Shown piece after piece: positions 48,127 through 60,384 of a DNA stretch of 64,000 nucleotides. Positions within the stretch are counted from its first letter, which is position 1. Every line of letters begins with the position of its first letter. Below the pieces are notes generated by a model. It had not been told where the DNA came from, searched no databases, and saw nothing but the letters and a program-made list of their open reading frames with translations. The position numbers were made by a program, and so were the translations under genes. Where the stretch lies: positions 35,164,218-35,228,217 of the forward strand of contig OW121742.1 of NCBI GenBank assembly GCA_933228675.1, written 5' to 3'. This DNA comes from Stomorhina lunata. Its lineage: Eukaryota; Arthropoda; Insecta; Diptera; Rhiniidae.

Positions 48127-48948
48127 AATTTTTCTTTTTAATTTTTTGTTTTTAATTTTTATAGGTCTTTACATCATAAATTTTCATTTTTAGGATATTT
48201 TGAAATCTTTTTAAGATGTTATTAATTTATTAAAAATTTGACCAAAAATCTTTCAAATTTCGATACAATTTAAGTATTTAGCAAAAAGTTTTCAAACAGG
48301 GAAATTTTTTCTGTCAAGGGAAATTTTAAAATTATGTATTTCCAATTTAAAAAACTAAAGATTGTGTTAAGAAAGTCGTAAAGTTTGTAAAAATTCGTTA
48401 ATAAACTCAGATTATCGATTGGACAAAAGTAAACATAAACATTTTTTCATTTTTATCTTCCTTCACTTCCCGCGTCTGAGCTTTTACCTTTGATTTACAA
48501 ACATAATTCGTAATGATTGTGTTTGTAAAATAGGTAATAATGCGAAGTTTTCGATCTGTCTAAAAGTAGGACTCTTCCTTAAGATAATGGCCTAAACAAG
48601 CATCGAAACGCGTCTAGGAATTGGTTGTCCAAAATAAATGTAATAGACTTTGATCAAGTGCAAATAATTTTTCTTTTTAATTTTTTGTTTTTAATTTTTA
48701 TAGGTCTTTTCATCATAAATTTTCATTTTTAGGATATTTTGAAAACTTTTTCAGATTTTATTAATTTATTAAAAATTTGACCAAAAATCTTTCAAATTTC
48801 GATACAAATTAAATATTTAGCAAAAAGTTTTCGAACAGGGAAATTTTTTCTGTCAAGGGAAATTTTAAAATTTTATATTTCCAATTTAAAAAAAACTGAA
48901 GATTGGGTTAAAAAAGTCGTTAAGTTTGTAAAAATTCGTTAATAAACT
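47866..48948 (+). repeat. ~542-bp tandem duplication covering the right half of the foldback element and its flank
   Basis: 47866-48407 is repeated as 48408-48948. Both begin CAGATTATCGA.TG.ACAAAA, share ATCGAAACGCGTCTAGGAAT and TGATCAAGTGCAAATAATTT, continue through CAGGGAAATTTTTTCTGTCA, and end AAAATTCGTTAATAAACT. The unit junction lies inside the foldback loop, so a transposon fragment and downstream flank were copied together. The copies differ at scattered bases. Confidence 0.88.
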
Positions 48949-50550
48949 GAAGATTTAGTTAAAAAAAAGTAGTTTGTAAAAATTTTTTCAAAATAAGAGA
49001 ATTTTTCAAAAACTTATGATATTTTTATTGTTTGCTTAACCTTTGACCAAAAACCTTTGATTTTGAAAAAAAAAATTAAAAAAAGGAAATTTTACCAAAA
49101 TAATTTTAAATTTGAAAAATTTGAAACACCAAAAGCTATATTTTTCCTACTTAGGGAAATTTTTGAAATTATTACTGATTTTATATAATAAAATTCTTCT
49201 GAGATGGTACCCTTTTTCTTTCAAATGTTGTTGAAATGTTTTTGAAATAAAGATTCATCATAATAAAACTTTTCTAAATGGGAAATTTATTCTGTAAAGT
49301 GACATTTAAATTTTCATAAAAATAGAGCTTTTAGGAATTTGATAAAATTTCTGTAACATAAACTTCCCTATAAGGGAATTTTGTTATTCTTGATATTTTA
49401 CAACTTCGTTTTAAGGTCACAAAAGACAAATTTTCAAAATCTGAAAAACTGTTCATTCCGAATGATCTTTCTCCTTAAAAAAAAAGCTTTGAAGGATGTT
49501 TGTTGTAACAAAAACAGGTGCCAATGACTTTAAAGCATATATGCAAAATAGTAAGACAAAAAAACTATCCGTCTGTCTATCTTTCCCTCTACTACTTTGA
49601 TGTCATGACAAATTATCATCAAGATGCACCCTTGACTTAATGCCGAAAGGAAGCCAAAGACGATATGAACAAAAAAAAAAAACGTAAATGAATCAAAAGA
49701 AAAAATTTTACAAGCTTTTGTTATGTAGTCTTGTAAAATCCTACAAAATACATGAAAAACTATTAAAGTTTTATTTGTAATTTTTCTCCTTCAACCAGAG
49801 GGAAGGCGAGAAAGAAGAAAAAATAAAAGAAGTCAAAGTAGAAAGAAAGTGTTTTTCAAATAAAACATTCAAGCTGCCGCTTCTTCCTGAGTATTTTTCC
49901 GTTTTTCTTTTTTGCTGTTTGATTTGGTTGCACATTATTATTTCTCGCCTTTAAGCAAATAATCAATTTTAAACACATTTAAATTTAAATATTGGAAAGA
50001 AATAGTGTTTTTTTCCAAAGACGTATTTATCAGTGATTATCTCTTGAAGCAAGAAAAATTACATTAAAGTTTTTTTTTTCTGTGTGATTCGCTAAAACAT
50101 GCATAATTTTCACCCACACATCCCCTTAGTCAGGCATCATCATGCCACATTCGAATTCATTCATTTAAGTACTCACTTTCTTTCATTCATATAACTTTAA
50201 GGCACATTTAAAGCTTTTTTTAGATATTTTAAAAGTTTGTCTTTAATTTAACTCTCCATCAAACAAACACCAGCCAGCCAATGTCAGTCAGTCAAATCAG
50301 CTTTTCAGTCATTTCGTTCGTCAGTCTTTTAGTTTGAAACACTCAAAACACTTTGAGTGAGGAATTTGTTTACAAAAAGGGTTAAAATGTTATCACTTTG
50401 CCACTTGTAGTGTTTGAATTGTAGGAGAAGGTAACAAAAAACAAAAATGTGTGTTCAAGGAAAAATCGTGAGGCACAGTGGGTTGGAGAGGAAAAAAACA
50501 TGATACAAATTTTCAAGAAAATAAACACTTTGTCAATACAATGATCATAT
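48949..50550. other. AT-rich sequence; cluster of TCAGTC; no gene recognised
   Basis: No exon recognised. Four TCAGTC hexamers lie at 50284, 50288, 50305 and 50321, next to CCAGCCAGCCAATG and CATTTCGTTCG. TCAGT resembles the fly initiator, but no coding exon or TATA box in proper spacing can be shown. A CTGTAAAGTGACATTT/CTATAAGGGAATTTT remnant of the 122-bp family lies near 49295-49380. Confidence 0.45.
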
Positions 50551-52381
50551 ATAAAGAAAAGATACTGTTTTATACAAATTAAAGCTTTAAAAGCTCATAC
50601 AAAGCTTTTTGCATATAAAACGAAATTCAAATTAAAATCTCCTTCTTACTAAAAATCGATAGAATTAAAGCTTTCGTTACAAGCTTTCAATTAAAAAGTT
50701 TTTATTGCATAAAACAAGTTCTCATTGAAAGATTACTAAAAAGCTTTCGATTTAAATCTTTTGTGAAAAAATATTTTAAAAGTAATACATAGTTTTTTGG
50801 GAAAATTATTACCTTATTTTTTATAAAAAAGCTTCCGATTTAAAGCTTTCGTAAAAAAAGTATTTCAAAGGTAATAAGTAACTTTTTGTGAAAATGATTT
50901 CTTTTATAACTAAAAAAAACTCATCCAATTTTCTACAAAAAAAAAAAAAAATCAATTGAAAATATTTTTAAAAATATTTTTAAAACTCGAATAATTGAAT
51001 GCTTTAAAAAATCCGAATCAAAGCTTTAGAAAAATTTGATTAAAATATTAAAAAAAAAAAACAATATACCAGAGTTGTTTAAAAAAAAAAAACTTTAAAA
51101 GCTCAAATTAGTGGTTACTAAAAATCGATCGACTTAAAGCTTTCGTTACAAGCTTTTAATAAAACAGTTTTTATTGCATAAAACAAGTTCTCATTGAAAG
51201 AATTACTGCAAATTTTTTACAAAAAAGCTTTTGATTTAAAGCTTTTGATTTGAAGCTTTTGTAAAAAAATATTTCGAAGGTAATAAGCAACTTTTTGTGA
51301 AAATTATTTCTTCTATACCAAAAAAAGAAGTTATCCAATTTTTTACAAAAAAAAATAAAAAAAAATGAATTGAAAATTGTTTAAAAAAAACCTATTAAAA
51401 GCTTTAAAAACTCAAATTATTGAAAGCCTTAAAAATCCGAATCAAAGCTTTAGAAAAATCTGATTAAAAAATACACCAGTTCTTAAAAAAAACTTAAAAA
51501 GCTCAAACTAGTTTTAAAGCTGCAGTTTAAAAAAAAAATGAATTGAAAAAGCTTTGTTGAAACATTGTGAGTTGCAATCAGATGTTAGTTGTGATAATCA
51601 ATACAAATTTGGAAAAAGCTCTTGTTTGGGGCAAGTTAAAGCTTTAAATGTGAATCGATCGAAATAAAATATTATTTAAAGCCGTCCATTGATAAACAGC
51701 TTTTGTACAAAGTGGGTTGTAACGAGGAACAAAATTGATAACGGATTTGGAGAAAAGAAAGGCTTTATTGAAAAAGATCATAAAATTTAAAGAAAAAATA
51801 CTCATACAAGTTAAGACCTAAAAATATCGAGTTTTGTACAAAATTGTCGAAAAAAACATACATTTTATTAAAAAAAATACTCCCCTCAAAAGCTCTTGCT
51901 CTTAATAAGAAGCTTTTTATTGAGATGGATTGTTTTACATTTAAGATCTAGTTTTATACAATATTTTTAAAAGCTTAAGATTTTTGCTTAAAAGCTTATG
52001 CTTATTATTTTGGATAAATTATACTTTTCAGAGCTTTTGATACTAAAAAAGCTTTTTTGCTTCTATTAAATTTTTGAAGATTTTGTCTAAAAACGCAGAT
52101 GACTTTGGGTAAAATCTTCAGGATTTGATTTTTCATATAGAAAAGATTTTGTTTCAAAATTTGTTCTTAAAATAAAAAAAATATCTTGTTAAAAGCTCTA
52201 GTTTAACAGAAACTTAAACCTATATCAAAATGTTATTTTCAGAGAAGGAATTTTTCATTGGAAATATTATTTAAAAAAAAAAGTTTTAGCTAAGGCTTTT
52301 AAATAATTATATATTTTTCTCAAATGAATTTTTTTGTAAGAAAAAGCTCAATTCTGGTCTCATGTTTCATAAGAAGAGACT
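50551..52381. repeat. AAGCTT-rich, highly diverged repeat region
   Basis: The palindrome AAAGCTTT and near matches recur dozens of times at irregular spacing. A longer diverged duplication is visible: 50650-50900 resembles 51115-51310. It shares ATCGAT/ATCGATCGA, TTAAAGCTTTCGTTACAAGC, TTTTTATTGCATAAAACAAG and TTCTCATTGAAAGA, followed by GGTAATAAG.AACTTTTTGTG. No coding potential. The same AAAGCTTT-rich character returns at 54110-54370. Confidence 0.7.
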
Positions 52382-52575
52382 TTATTTGAATCAGCAGTAT
52401 TAGGATAACTCAGCAGTATTAGGATTACTTAGCAGTTTAAGGATTGCTGAGCAGTTTAAGGATGAATTATCAGTTTTAGGATGACTCAGTAGATTCAGGA
52501 TGACTCAGCAGTGTTAGGATGACTCAATAATTCAAGATGAGTCATATTTTTTCCGGATGACTCAGCAGTCTTAAA
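52382..52575 (+). repeat. ~19-bp tandem repeat GGATGACTCAGCAGTTTTA
   Basis: About nine units: GGATAACTCAGCAGTATTA, GGATTACTTAGCAGTTTAA, GGATTGCTGAGCAGTTTAA, GGATGAATTATCAGTTTTA and so on, to GGATGACTCAGCAGTCTTA. TGACTCA or its complement TGAGTCA occurs at 52482, 52501, 52520, 52538 and 52558, with spacing of 18-20 bp. TGACTCA is the AP-1 (Jun/Fos) consensus, and TGACTCAGCA (52501 and 52558) also fits Maf/CncC-type elements. Whether they act as binding sites is unknown. Confidence 0.85.
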
Positions 52576-52674
52576 TCAGCAATACAATATTATTTTTTTT
52601 CCAAGTTCTTTAAAAAAAAATTGTAGTGTTCTTTAAAAATAAGTTTCTGACAAAAGCTTTATCGAGATATAAGC

Positions 52675-53150
52675 TTTTTAGTATATAAGATATCAATGTT
52701 AAACTTTTTGAAGCTTTTCACTTTTCCCTCAAGAGTTTGTTTAATAAAGGGACAGAATTTCATGAAAGCTTCCATTTTGCTGAAAGCTCTTGTAGAAAAA
52801 AGCTATTTTCAGCAAATATTTGTGTTTTCAATACTTTTTTATATTAAAAATCTCTCATAAAAAGTATCTTTGTTAGAAAAGGTTATATTTTTGACACAAT
52901 TTCATGAAAGCTTTAATAAAAGCTCTGGTAGAAAAAAGCTATTTTCAACAAAAATTTTTAGCTTTTTAGTGTATAAGATATCAATTTTAAACTTTTTGAA
53001 GCTTTTCACTTTTCCCTCAAGAGTTTGTTTAATAAAGGGACAGAATTTCATGAAAGCTTCCATTTTGCTGAAAGCTCTTGTAGAAAAAAGCTATTTTCAG
53101 CAAATATTTGTGTTTTCAATACTTTTTTGTATTAAAAATCTCCCATAAAA
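52675..53150 (+). repeat. 288-bp offset tandem duplication (AAGCTT-rich)
   Basis: 52676-52860 is repeated almost exactly at 52964-53148. Landmarks are AAACTTTTTGAAGCTTTTCA, TTTCCCTCAAGAGTTTGTTT, AATAAAGGGACAGAATTTCA, AAGCTTCCATTTTGCTGAAA and AGCAAATATTTGTGTTTTCA. Between them (52870-52960) is a shorter, more diverged version. A + ORF of 92 codons crosses the duplication but shows no known motif. Confidence 0.88.
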
Positions 53151-54379
53151 AGTATATTTTTTACAAAATTTTTATTTTTTACACTTTTTTCTTTATTTTC
53201 CCCCACAGTGACAAGTGAAAAACCTTAGCTTGTTCACTTGTAGTGATGTTTTTTTTTCTGTTTGCTAGTTTCTCAAAGTTTAAGTTGAAGTTAAAAGTCT
53301 CATTGATCATCGTCACCATATTTTTGCATATTGTTGACATTAGGCAACGGTTAAACTTAAAGTTAATGTTTCTGTCTGTAGTAACGTCCTTCCAATCTAA
53401 CCGTCCGTCCAGGTCCCTCTTTCAAACAATCGAACATTTTAAAATGGAAGATTCATGGGAAATTATTATTTGAATTTTATGTGATGTTTGTTTTTTTTAA
53501 AACTCCCATTTTTAAGAGTTTAAATTATTATTTTAAAACAAACACCATAATTTAATGTTAACTTTTTTCTGTGTGACAAAAATAATTTATTTATATAAAA
53601 AAAAATCATAAATTCCTAAAAATAATGTCATAGTTTTAATGTTTTTTTGTTAAGTTCAACTTTAATGTAATTTTTATATTTATTTGGTTGTAAATTTTTT
53701 TACTTTTTTGCCAAAAGATAACCTTCAATTCCTCAATTATTATTACAATTTTTATTACAACTTTTTATCATGTAAATGTTCGCAGAGACAAAGTTAAAAA
53801 CTTTATTATCTTGTTTGTTCATGGCTACAGCAATTGGTGGACTTTCAATATGATTTTCCCGACTATTTAAAAAAAGTTTCTTAGCAACTTGTTATGGAGT
53901 AATAAAAAAGTTTAGTAAATGTAGTTACTACAAGTTTAAATATTTAAATAAAACTTTGAAAAACTATTTAACTTGTGTTTTTAATATCATTTTAAGTTCA
54001 TTGTTAAGAAAAACTAGGAAAAAATTTGATGGAAAATTGGAGAAAAATTAAAAGATCTGAGGAGATAAAAACGAAATTTGCAACACCCTATTTAGCATAA
54101 TATTAAACGCATTTGCAGTAAAAAGCTTTTTTTCCATAAAGTTTTTTTTGTCGCAAAAGCTTATCATTTTAAATAAAAAAGCTTTTTTTTTGTAAGCGAT
54201 ACTTTTTTAGGGGTTTTAATTTAAAATGTAAAACCCTTCTGTTGAATAAGCTGCAGAAGTATTTATTTACAATAAAAGCTTTTCCAAACATTGTTGGCCA
54301 AAAGCTCATCTCAGTAACGAGAACGTCTTTTAATGGCTTTTACCAAATGTCATTAAAAGCTTTTAAATAATGATTAATC
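53151..54379. other. AT-rich sequence; no gene recognised
   Basis: Contains TCTAACCGTCCGTCCAGGTC at about 53396-53415. The 76-codon ORF at 53243-53473 spans it with no recognisable domain. The end (54110-54370) is rich in AAAAGCTTTT. Confidence 0.5.
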
Positions 54380-56010
54380 ATATTTCCTATAAATAGTCAA
54401 TTTTCGAAAATTTTCCTATAAAAATAGTCAATTTTCAAAAAATTTCCTATAAAAATAGTCAATTTTCGAAAAATTTCCTATAAAAATAGTAAATTTTCAA
54501 AAAAATTTCCTATAAAAATAGTCAATTTTCGAAAAATTTCCTATAAAAATAGTCAATTTTCAAAAAATTTCATATAAAAATAGTCAATTTTCAAAAAATT
54601 TCCTATAAAAATAGTCAATTTTCGAAAAATTTCCTATAAAAATAGTCAATTTTCAAAAAATTTCCTCTAAAAATAGTCAATTTTCGAAAACTTTCCTATA
54701 AAAATAGTCAATTTTCAAAAAAATTCATATAAAAATAGTCAATTTTCGAAAAATTTCCTATAAAAAATAGTCAATTTTCGAAAAATTTCCTATAAAAAAT
54801 AGTCAATTTTCGAAAAATTTCCTATAAAAATAGTCAATTTTCGAAAAATTTCCTATAAAAATAGTCAATTTCCTATAAAAATAGTCAATTTTCGAAAAAT
54901 TTCCTATAAAAATAGTCAATTTTCGAAAAATTTCCTATAAAAATAGTCAATTTTCGAAAAATTTTCTTTAAAAATAGTCAATTTTCGAAAAATTTCCTAT
55001 AAATAGTCAATTTTCGAAAAAATTCCTATTAATAGTCAATTTTCGAAAAATTTTCTATAAATAGTCAATTTTCGAAAAATTTCCTAAAAAAAAGTAAATT
55101 TTCGAACAATTTCAAAATTTTCGAAAATTTTCCTATAAATAGTCAATTTTCTAAAAATGTCCTATAAATAAATAGTCAATTTTCGAAAAATATCCTATAA
55201 ATAGTCAAATTTCGAAAAATTTCCTATAAACAGTCTAATTTCGAAAAATTTTCTATAAATAGTAAATTTTCGAAAAATTTCCTATAAATAGTAAATTTGC
55301 GAAAAATTTCCCATAAATAGTCAATTTTCGAAAAATTTCCTATCAAATAGTCAATTTTCGAAAAATTTCCTATAAATAGTCAATTTTCGAAAAATTTCCT
55401 ATAAATAGTCAATTTTCGAAAAATTTCCTATAAATAATAATTTTTTGCAAAATTTCCTATAAAAAGTCAATTTTCGAAAAATTTCCTGTAAATAGTCAAT
55501 TTTCGAAAAATTTCCTATAAATAGTCAATTTTCGAAAATTCCTTTAAATAGCCAATTTTCGAAAAATTTCCTATAAATAGTCAATTTTCGAAAAATTTTC
55601 TAAAAAAAAAAAATTAAATTTTCGAAAAATTTCCTATAAATAGTAAATTTTCGAAAAACTTCTTATAAAAAGTCAATTTTCGAAAAATTTCCTATTAAAA
55701 GTCCATTTTCTAAAAATTTTCAATAAATAGTCAATTTTCGAACAATTTTCTTCAAATAGTAAATTTTCGAAAAATTTCCTATAAATAGTCAATTTTCGAA
55801 AAATTTCCTATAAATAGTCAATTTTCGAAAAATTTCCTATTAATAGTCAATTTTCGAAAAATTTCCTATAAATAGTCAATTTTCGAAAAATTTCTTAAAA
55901 AAAAGTAAATTTTCGAACAATTTCAAAATTTTCGAAAATTTTCCTATAAATAGTTAATTTTCGAAAAATTTCTTATAAATAGTAAATTTTCATAAATAGT
56001 CAATTTATGA
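54380..56010 (-). repeat. Satellite C, block 4 (inverted orientation)
   Basis: Read on + as AAAAATTTCCTATAAATAG followed by TCAATTTTCG. This is the reverse complement of blocks 1-3. The left half (54400-54980) has longer units with CTATAAAAATAG, the right half the 29-bp CTATAAATAG form. A segment with AAAAAAAAGTAAATTTTCG and ACAATTTCAAAATTTTCG recurs at about 55086-55125 and 55893-55932, so a stretch of about 0.8 kb was duplicated. Confidence 0.95.
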
Positions 56011-56879
56011 TTAAGCACGAAAGTGTACCCCAGGATATTTTCCAATATAGGGTATTTTCTACCCTTTCAAACCAGGAACATTTTTATATCCAATGTCATT
56101 TTAGTTTTTATTTTTTAGCCTATTATTTTCAAGCTGTTTTTCCTTTCTCTTTGTCATACAACTTAACTAAATTGAGTTAAAAGCATATTTTTTTTTATTA
56201 TGGAAAACCCAACAAATTGAATGTAAAGCAAATGAAACACAACTACACCTCAAACTTTTAAATCAAATTTTTTTAAACTTTTTTCTAGAAAAAAAAATTC
56301 AAAAATCGTATATTTTCCTCTAGTTTATTTTAAAAAGCACGATTTTTCAAGTTCTTTGAAAGTATTTTTTTCCACAGAATTTTTGTGTGTTTTTTGTGTT
56401 TTCGGTAACAAACTCGTGACTAATCAACATAAATACTCTCAGTTGAAAATAATAGAAAAAACTAAAACGAATTGAAATGATTTTCTTAAACATTTTCCAT
56501 TTTTTCTGCTTAAATTGAAATCTAAATCATTCGTCGTCTTAAACGTTTTATATGCAAATCGAGTAAATGCTCTGCTATCCTTAGGATTTGAAAATTGCAA
56601 CTTTTAAAGAAAAGTTTCAATGAATTTTTTTTTTCTTCTGTAGAGTTTTATTATTATGATTATTATTTTGGCAATTTTTAAATTATGACTTGGTAATGAT
56701 TTTTTTTGCTCTGATTTTTCGTGCTTGGAAACCAAAAAAAAAAAAAAAAAAAAAAAAGCTCACCCACATTCTAAAAGTGATTGTAAATTTAAATTGTTTT
56801 AATGGTTATGGTTGGTCGTTTTTTTTTTTTTGAGATTTTTCACGAATAGGATTTTTTATTTGCTTATGAGAAAATAAGC
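56011..56879. other. Spacer between inverted satellite blocks; poly-A run
   Basis: About 870 bp of unique AT-rich sequence with no exon recognised. It holds a 24-bp A run at 56734-56757 and several T runs. It separates satellite C block 4 (minus) from block 5 (plus). Confidence 0.55.
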
Positions 56880-58870
56880 CAAAAATTGGCTATTTATAGG
56901 AAATTTTTCGAAAATTGACTATTTATAAGAAATTTTTAAAAAATTTACTATTTATAGGAAATTTTTTGGAAAATTTTCGAAAATTGACTATTTATAGGAA
57001 ATTTTTCGAAAATTGACTATTTATAGGAAATTTTTCGAAAATTGACTATTTACAGGAAATTTTTCGAAAATTGACTATTTACAGGAAATTTTTCGAAAAT
57101 TGACTATTTATAGGAAATTTTTCGAAAATTGACTTTTTTAAAAGAAATTTTTCGAAAATTAACTTTTTAAAGGAACTTTTTCGAAAATTGACTATTTATA
57201 GGAAATTTTTCGAAAATTTATTATTTATAGAAAATTTTTCGAAAATTGACTATTTATAGGAAATTTTTCGAAAATTGACTTTTTAAAAGAAATTTTTCGA
57301 AAATTGACTTTTTAAAGGAACTTTTTCGAAAATTGACTTTTTAAAGGAAATTTTTCGAAAATTGACTTTTTAAAGGAAATTTTTCGAAAATTGACTTTTT
57401 AAAGCAAATTTTTCGAAAATTAACTTTTTTTAAGGAAATTTTTCGAAAATTGACTTTTAAAGACAATTTTTCAAAAATTGACTTTTTAAAGGAAATTTTT
57501 CGAAAATTGACTATTTATAGGAAATTTTTCGAAAATTGACTATTTATAGGAAATTTTTCGAAAATAGACTATTTATAGGAAATTTTTCGAAAATTGACTA
57601 TTTATAGGAAATTTTTCGAAAATAGACTATTTATAGGAAATTTTTCGAAAATTGACTATTTATAGGAAATTTCTCGAAAATTGACTATTTATAGGAAATT
57701 TTTCGAATATTGACTATTTATAGGAAATTTTTCGAAAATTGACTATTTATAGGAAAATTTTCGAAAATTGACTATATATAGGAAATTTTTCGAAAATTGA
57801 CTTCTTATAGGAAATTTTTTGGAAAATTGACTATTTATAGGAAATTTTTCGAAAATTGACTATTTATAGGAAATTTTTCGAAAATTGACTATTTATAGGA
57901 AATTTTTCGAAAATAGACTATTTATAGGAAATTTTTCGAAAATTGACTATTTATAGGAAATTTTTCGAAAATTGACAGTTAATAGGAAATTTTTCGAAAA
58001 TTGTTTATAGGAAATTTTTCGAAAATTGACTATTAATAGGAAATTTTTCGAAAATTGACTATTTATAGGAAATTTTTCGAAAATTGACTATTTATAAGAA
58101 ATTTTTCGAAAATTGACTATTTATAGGAAATTTTTCGAACATTGATTATTTATAGGAAATTTTTCGAAAATTGACTATTTATAGGAAATTTTTCGAAAAT
58201 TGACTTTTTAAAAGAAATTTTTCGAAAATTGACTTTTAAAGGAACTTTTTCGAAAATTGACTTTTTAAAGGAAATTTTTCGAAAATTGACTTTTTAAAGG
58301 AAATTTTTCGAAAATTGACTTTTTAAAGGAAATTTTTCGAAAATTGACTTTTTAAAGAAAATTTTTCGAAAATTGACTTTTAAAGGAACTTTTTCGAAAA
58401 TTGACTTTTTAAAGAAAATTTTTCGAAAATTGACTTTTTAAAGGAAATTTTTCGAAAATTGACTTTTTAAAGCAAATTTTTCGAAAATTGACTTTTTAAA
58501 GGAAATTTTTCGAAAATTGACTTTTTAAAGGAAATTTTTCGAAAATTGACTTTTTAAAGAAAATTTTTCGAAAATTGACTATTTATAGGAAATTTTTCAA
58601 AAATTGACTATTTAAAGGAAATTTTTCGAAAATTGACTATTTATGGGAAATTTTTGCGAAAATTGACTATTTATAGGAAATTTTTCGAAAATTGAATATT
58701 TATAGGAAATTTTTGGAAAGTTGACTATTTATAGGAAATTTTTTGAAAATTGACTATTTTAAGGAAATTTTTTGAAAATTGACTATTTATAGGAAGTTTT
58801 TAAAAAATTACTATTTTAGGGAATTTTTCGACTTAGACATAGACATTTTAGGAAATTTTCCCCGATTGAC
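56880..58870 (+). repeat. Satellite C, block 5 (direct orientation)
   Basis: About 68 units of 29 bp with two subtypes: GACTATTTATAGGAAATT and GACTTTTTAAAGGAAATT. The TTTTTAAAGG subtype forms two clusters, 57120-57480 and 58200-58560, separated by about 0.7 kb of the other subtype. This points to duplication of a ~1-kb block. Confidence 0.95.
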
Positions 58871-60384
58871 TATTTATAGGAAAATTTGACTAAAATAACT
58901 TCAATACTGTAAAATTTTCTATTAGGTATTTTCTTATTACATTAACATGATTCCTGTAATCATGTATGTAGCAACTTTATCCAACTAATCAAAATTTTTC
59001 TTTACTTGTTTTTTCTGGAGATTCATTCATTCGATTTAACTCACAAAAATTAATTATCCAATGATCCCTTTAGATTAAAGATCAAAGTTTAGGCATCATT
59101 CAGATGTTAAATTTTGAAACCGAGATTAAAACTGGGGAGTGTTTGTTTGATGAATTATTACCAAATAATTTTCAGTTTCGAACCACAATTGAACTTTATG
59201 CAGTTGTCGAATACAAAAAACCGTCAACATCATCATCAACAGCTTCAACTTTTTTTCTAACATGTCAATACATAAATTTTGTGTCTAAGCCAAAACTTTT
59301 CCTATTATTATTTTTGAAATCTTGATAAAATTTGAAAAAGAAAAAAAATTTTTGTTTTTTCTAAATCAAACAAGTGCTGGACAACAATCACACATTTTTT
59401 GTGGCTGCAAAGAAAACAAAGGGAATTTTTGTGGTAACAAGAGTTAAACATTTTTTTCCTAAACATCATATTATGTCTCACTTTAAATAGTCAAGTCCAT
59501 AAAAATGAAAAAAAGCGAAAACTTCAAAATAATTTGTTACTTAAGAAAAAATAACGATATTTTATAATATACTCACTTCACGCCTCCTTTGAGAAATCCA
59601 ACCAAATAACAATAGAGCAGCCAGCGATTGCCAAATGATCATAAATAACACAAAAAGATGAAAAAATCCATACAACAATGCCGATTTGTAAAGCTCTTAA
59701 AAAATACGTTTTGTTTTTCATAAAAACCCCGAAAAAACGCTTAAATAATAGTCGTCATAATAATGGGCATGTAAACAACACAAATAATTACTAACATGCG
59801 TTTATCATTCATTTAGTTACCGCCAACCAGCCAAAGCTCTTTAACAGCAAATACCCATAAAACTCAGTTCAAAATGATCATACGATCATTTGATCAGGTC
59901 TTATTCCCTGTTCGCAAAGACATTTGGCCAGTTGTGAGGTTAAACTTTTGAACTCTTGCATCATCATCGTATTATTTTATATGGCTCAAAAACACATCAA
60001 GTTTTAAGCCTTTTTGTTAAACGAAAAAGAAAAAAACTAATAATTTTTATAAAGTTGTTAAATAGTTGCCCGTTTTGTTCGTTTAGTTTTCAAATAAAAG
60101 TAAAATTTCATTGACCAAAACGATCGAGCATTGAAATAAATGTTTGGCTTTGATTTGATACGTGTCTTTGGAGAGTGCGAAAAGGTCAGAGAATTTAAGT
60201 GTGAAATTTAATTTGTTATGCCGGAAAAGTTTTGAAGTCAAACAAAAAGTGAAACTTCCCCCTAAGGAAAATGTTTAAAATCAAGATTTTTTTTTTAACA
60301 ATTTAAAGACATTATTTAAACACGTAAGAAAGCACAATAGTTTGTCAATGATACCCTACACCCTAGTCTAGGGTTTGTCTTTCG
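58871..60384. other. AT-rich sequence; no gene recognised
   Basis: The 73-codon + ORF at 59104-59325 (MLNFETEIKTGECLFDELLP at its start) has more balanced composition than its surroundings. It lacks a recognisable motif, and I could not tie it to convincing splice sites. I do not call it a gene. Confidence 0.45.

Noticed and set aside
59104..59325. 73-codon + ORF with fairly balanced composition
   Set aside because: No recognisable domain, no supported splice sites, and a hydrophobic low-complexity end. It was kept only as a note in the gene-free entry.
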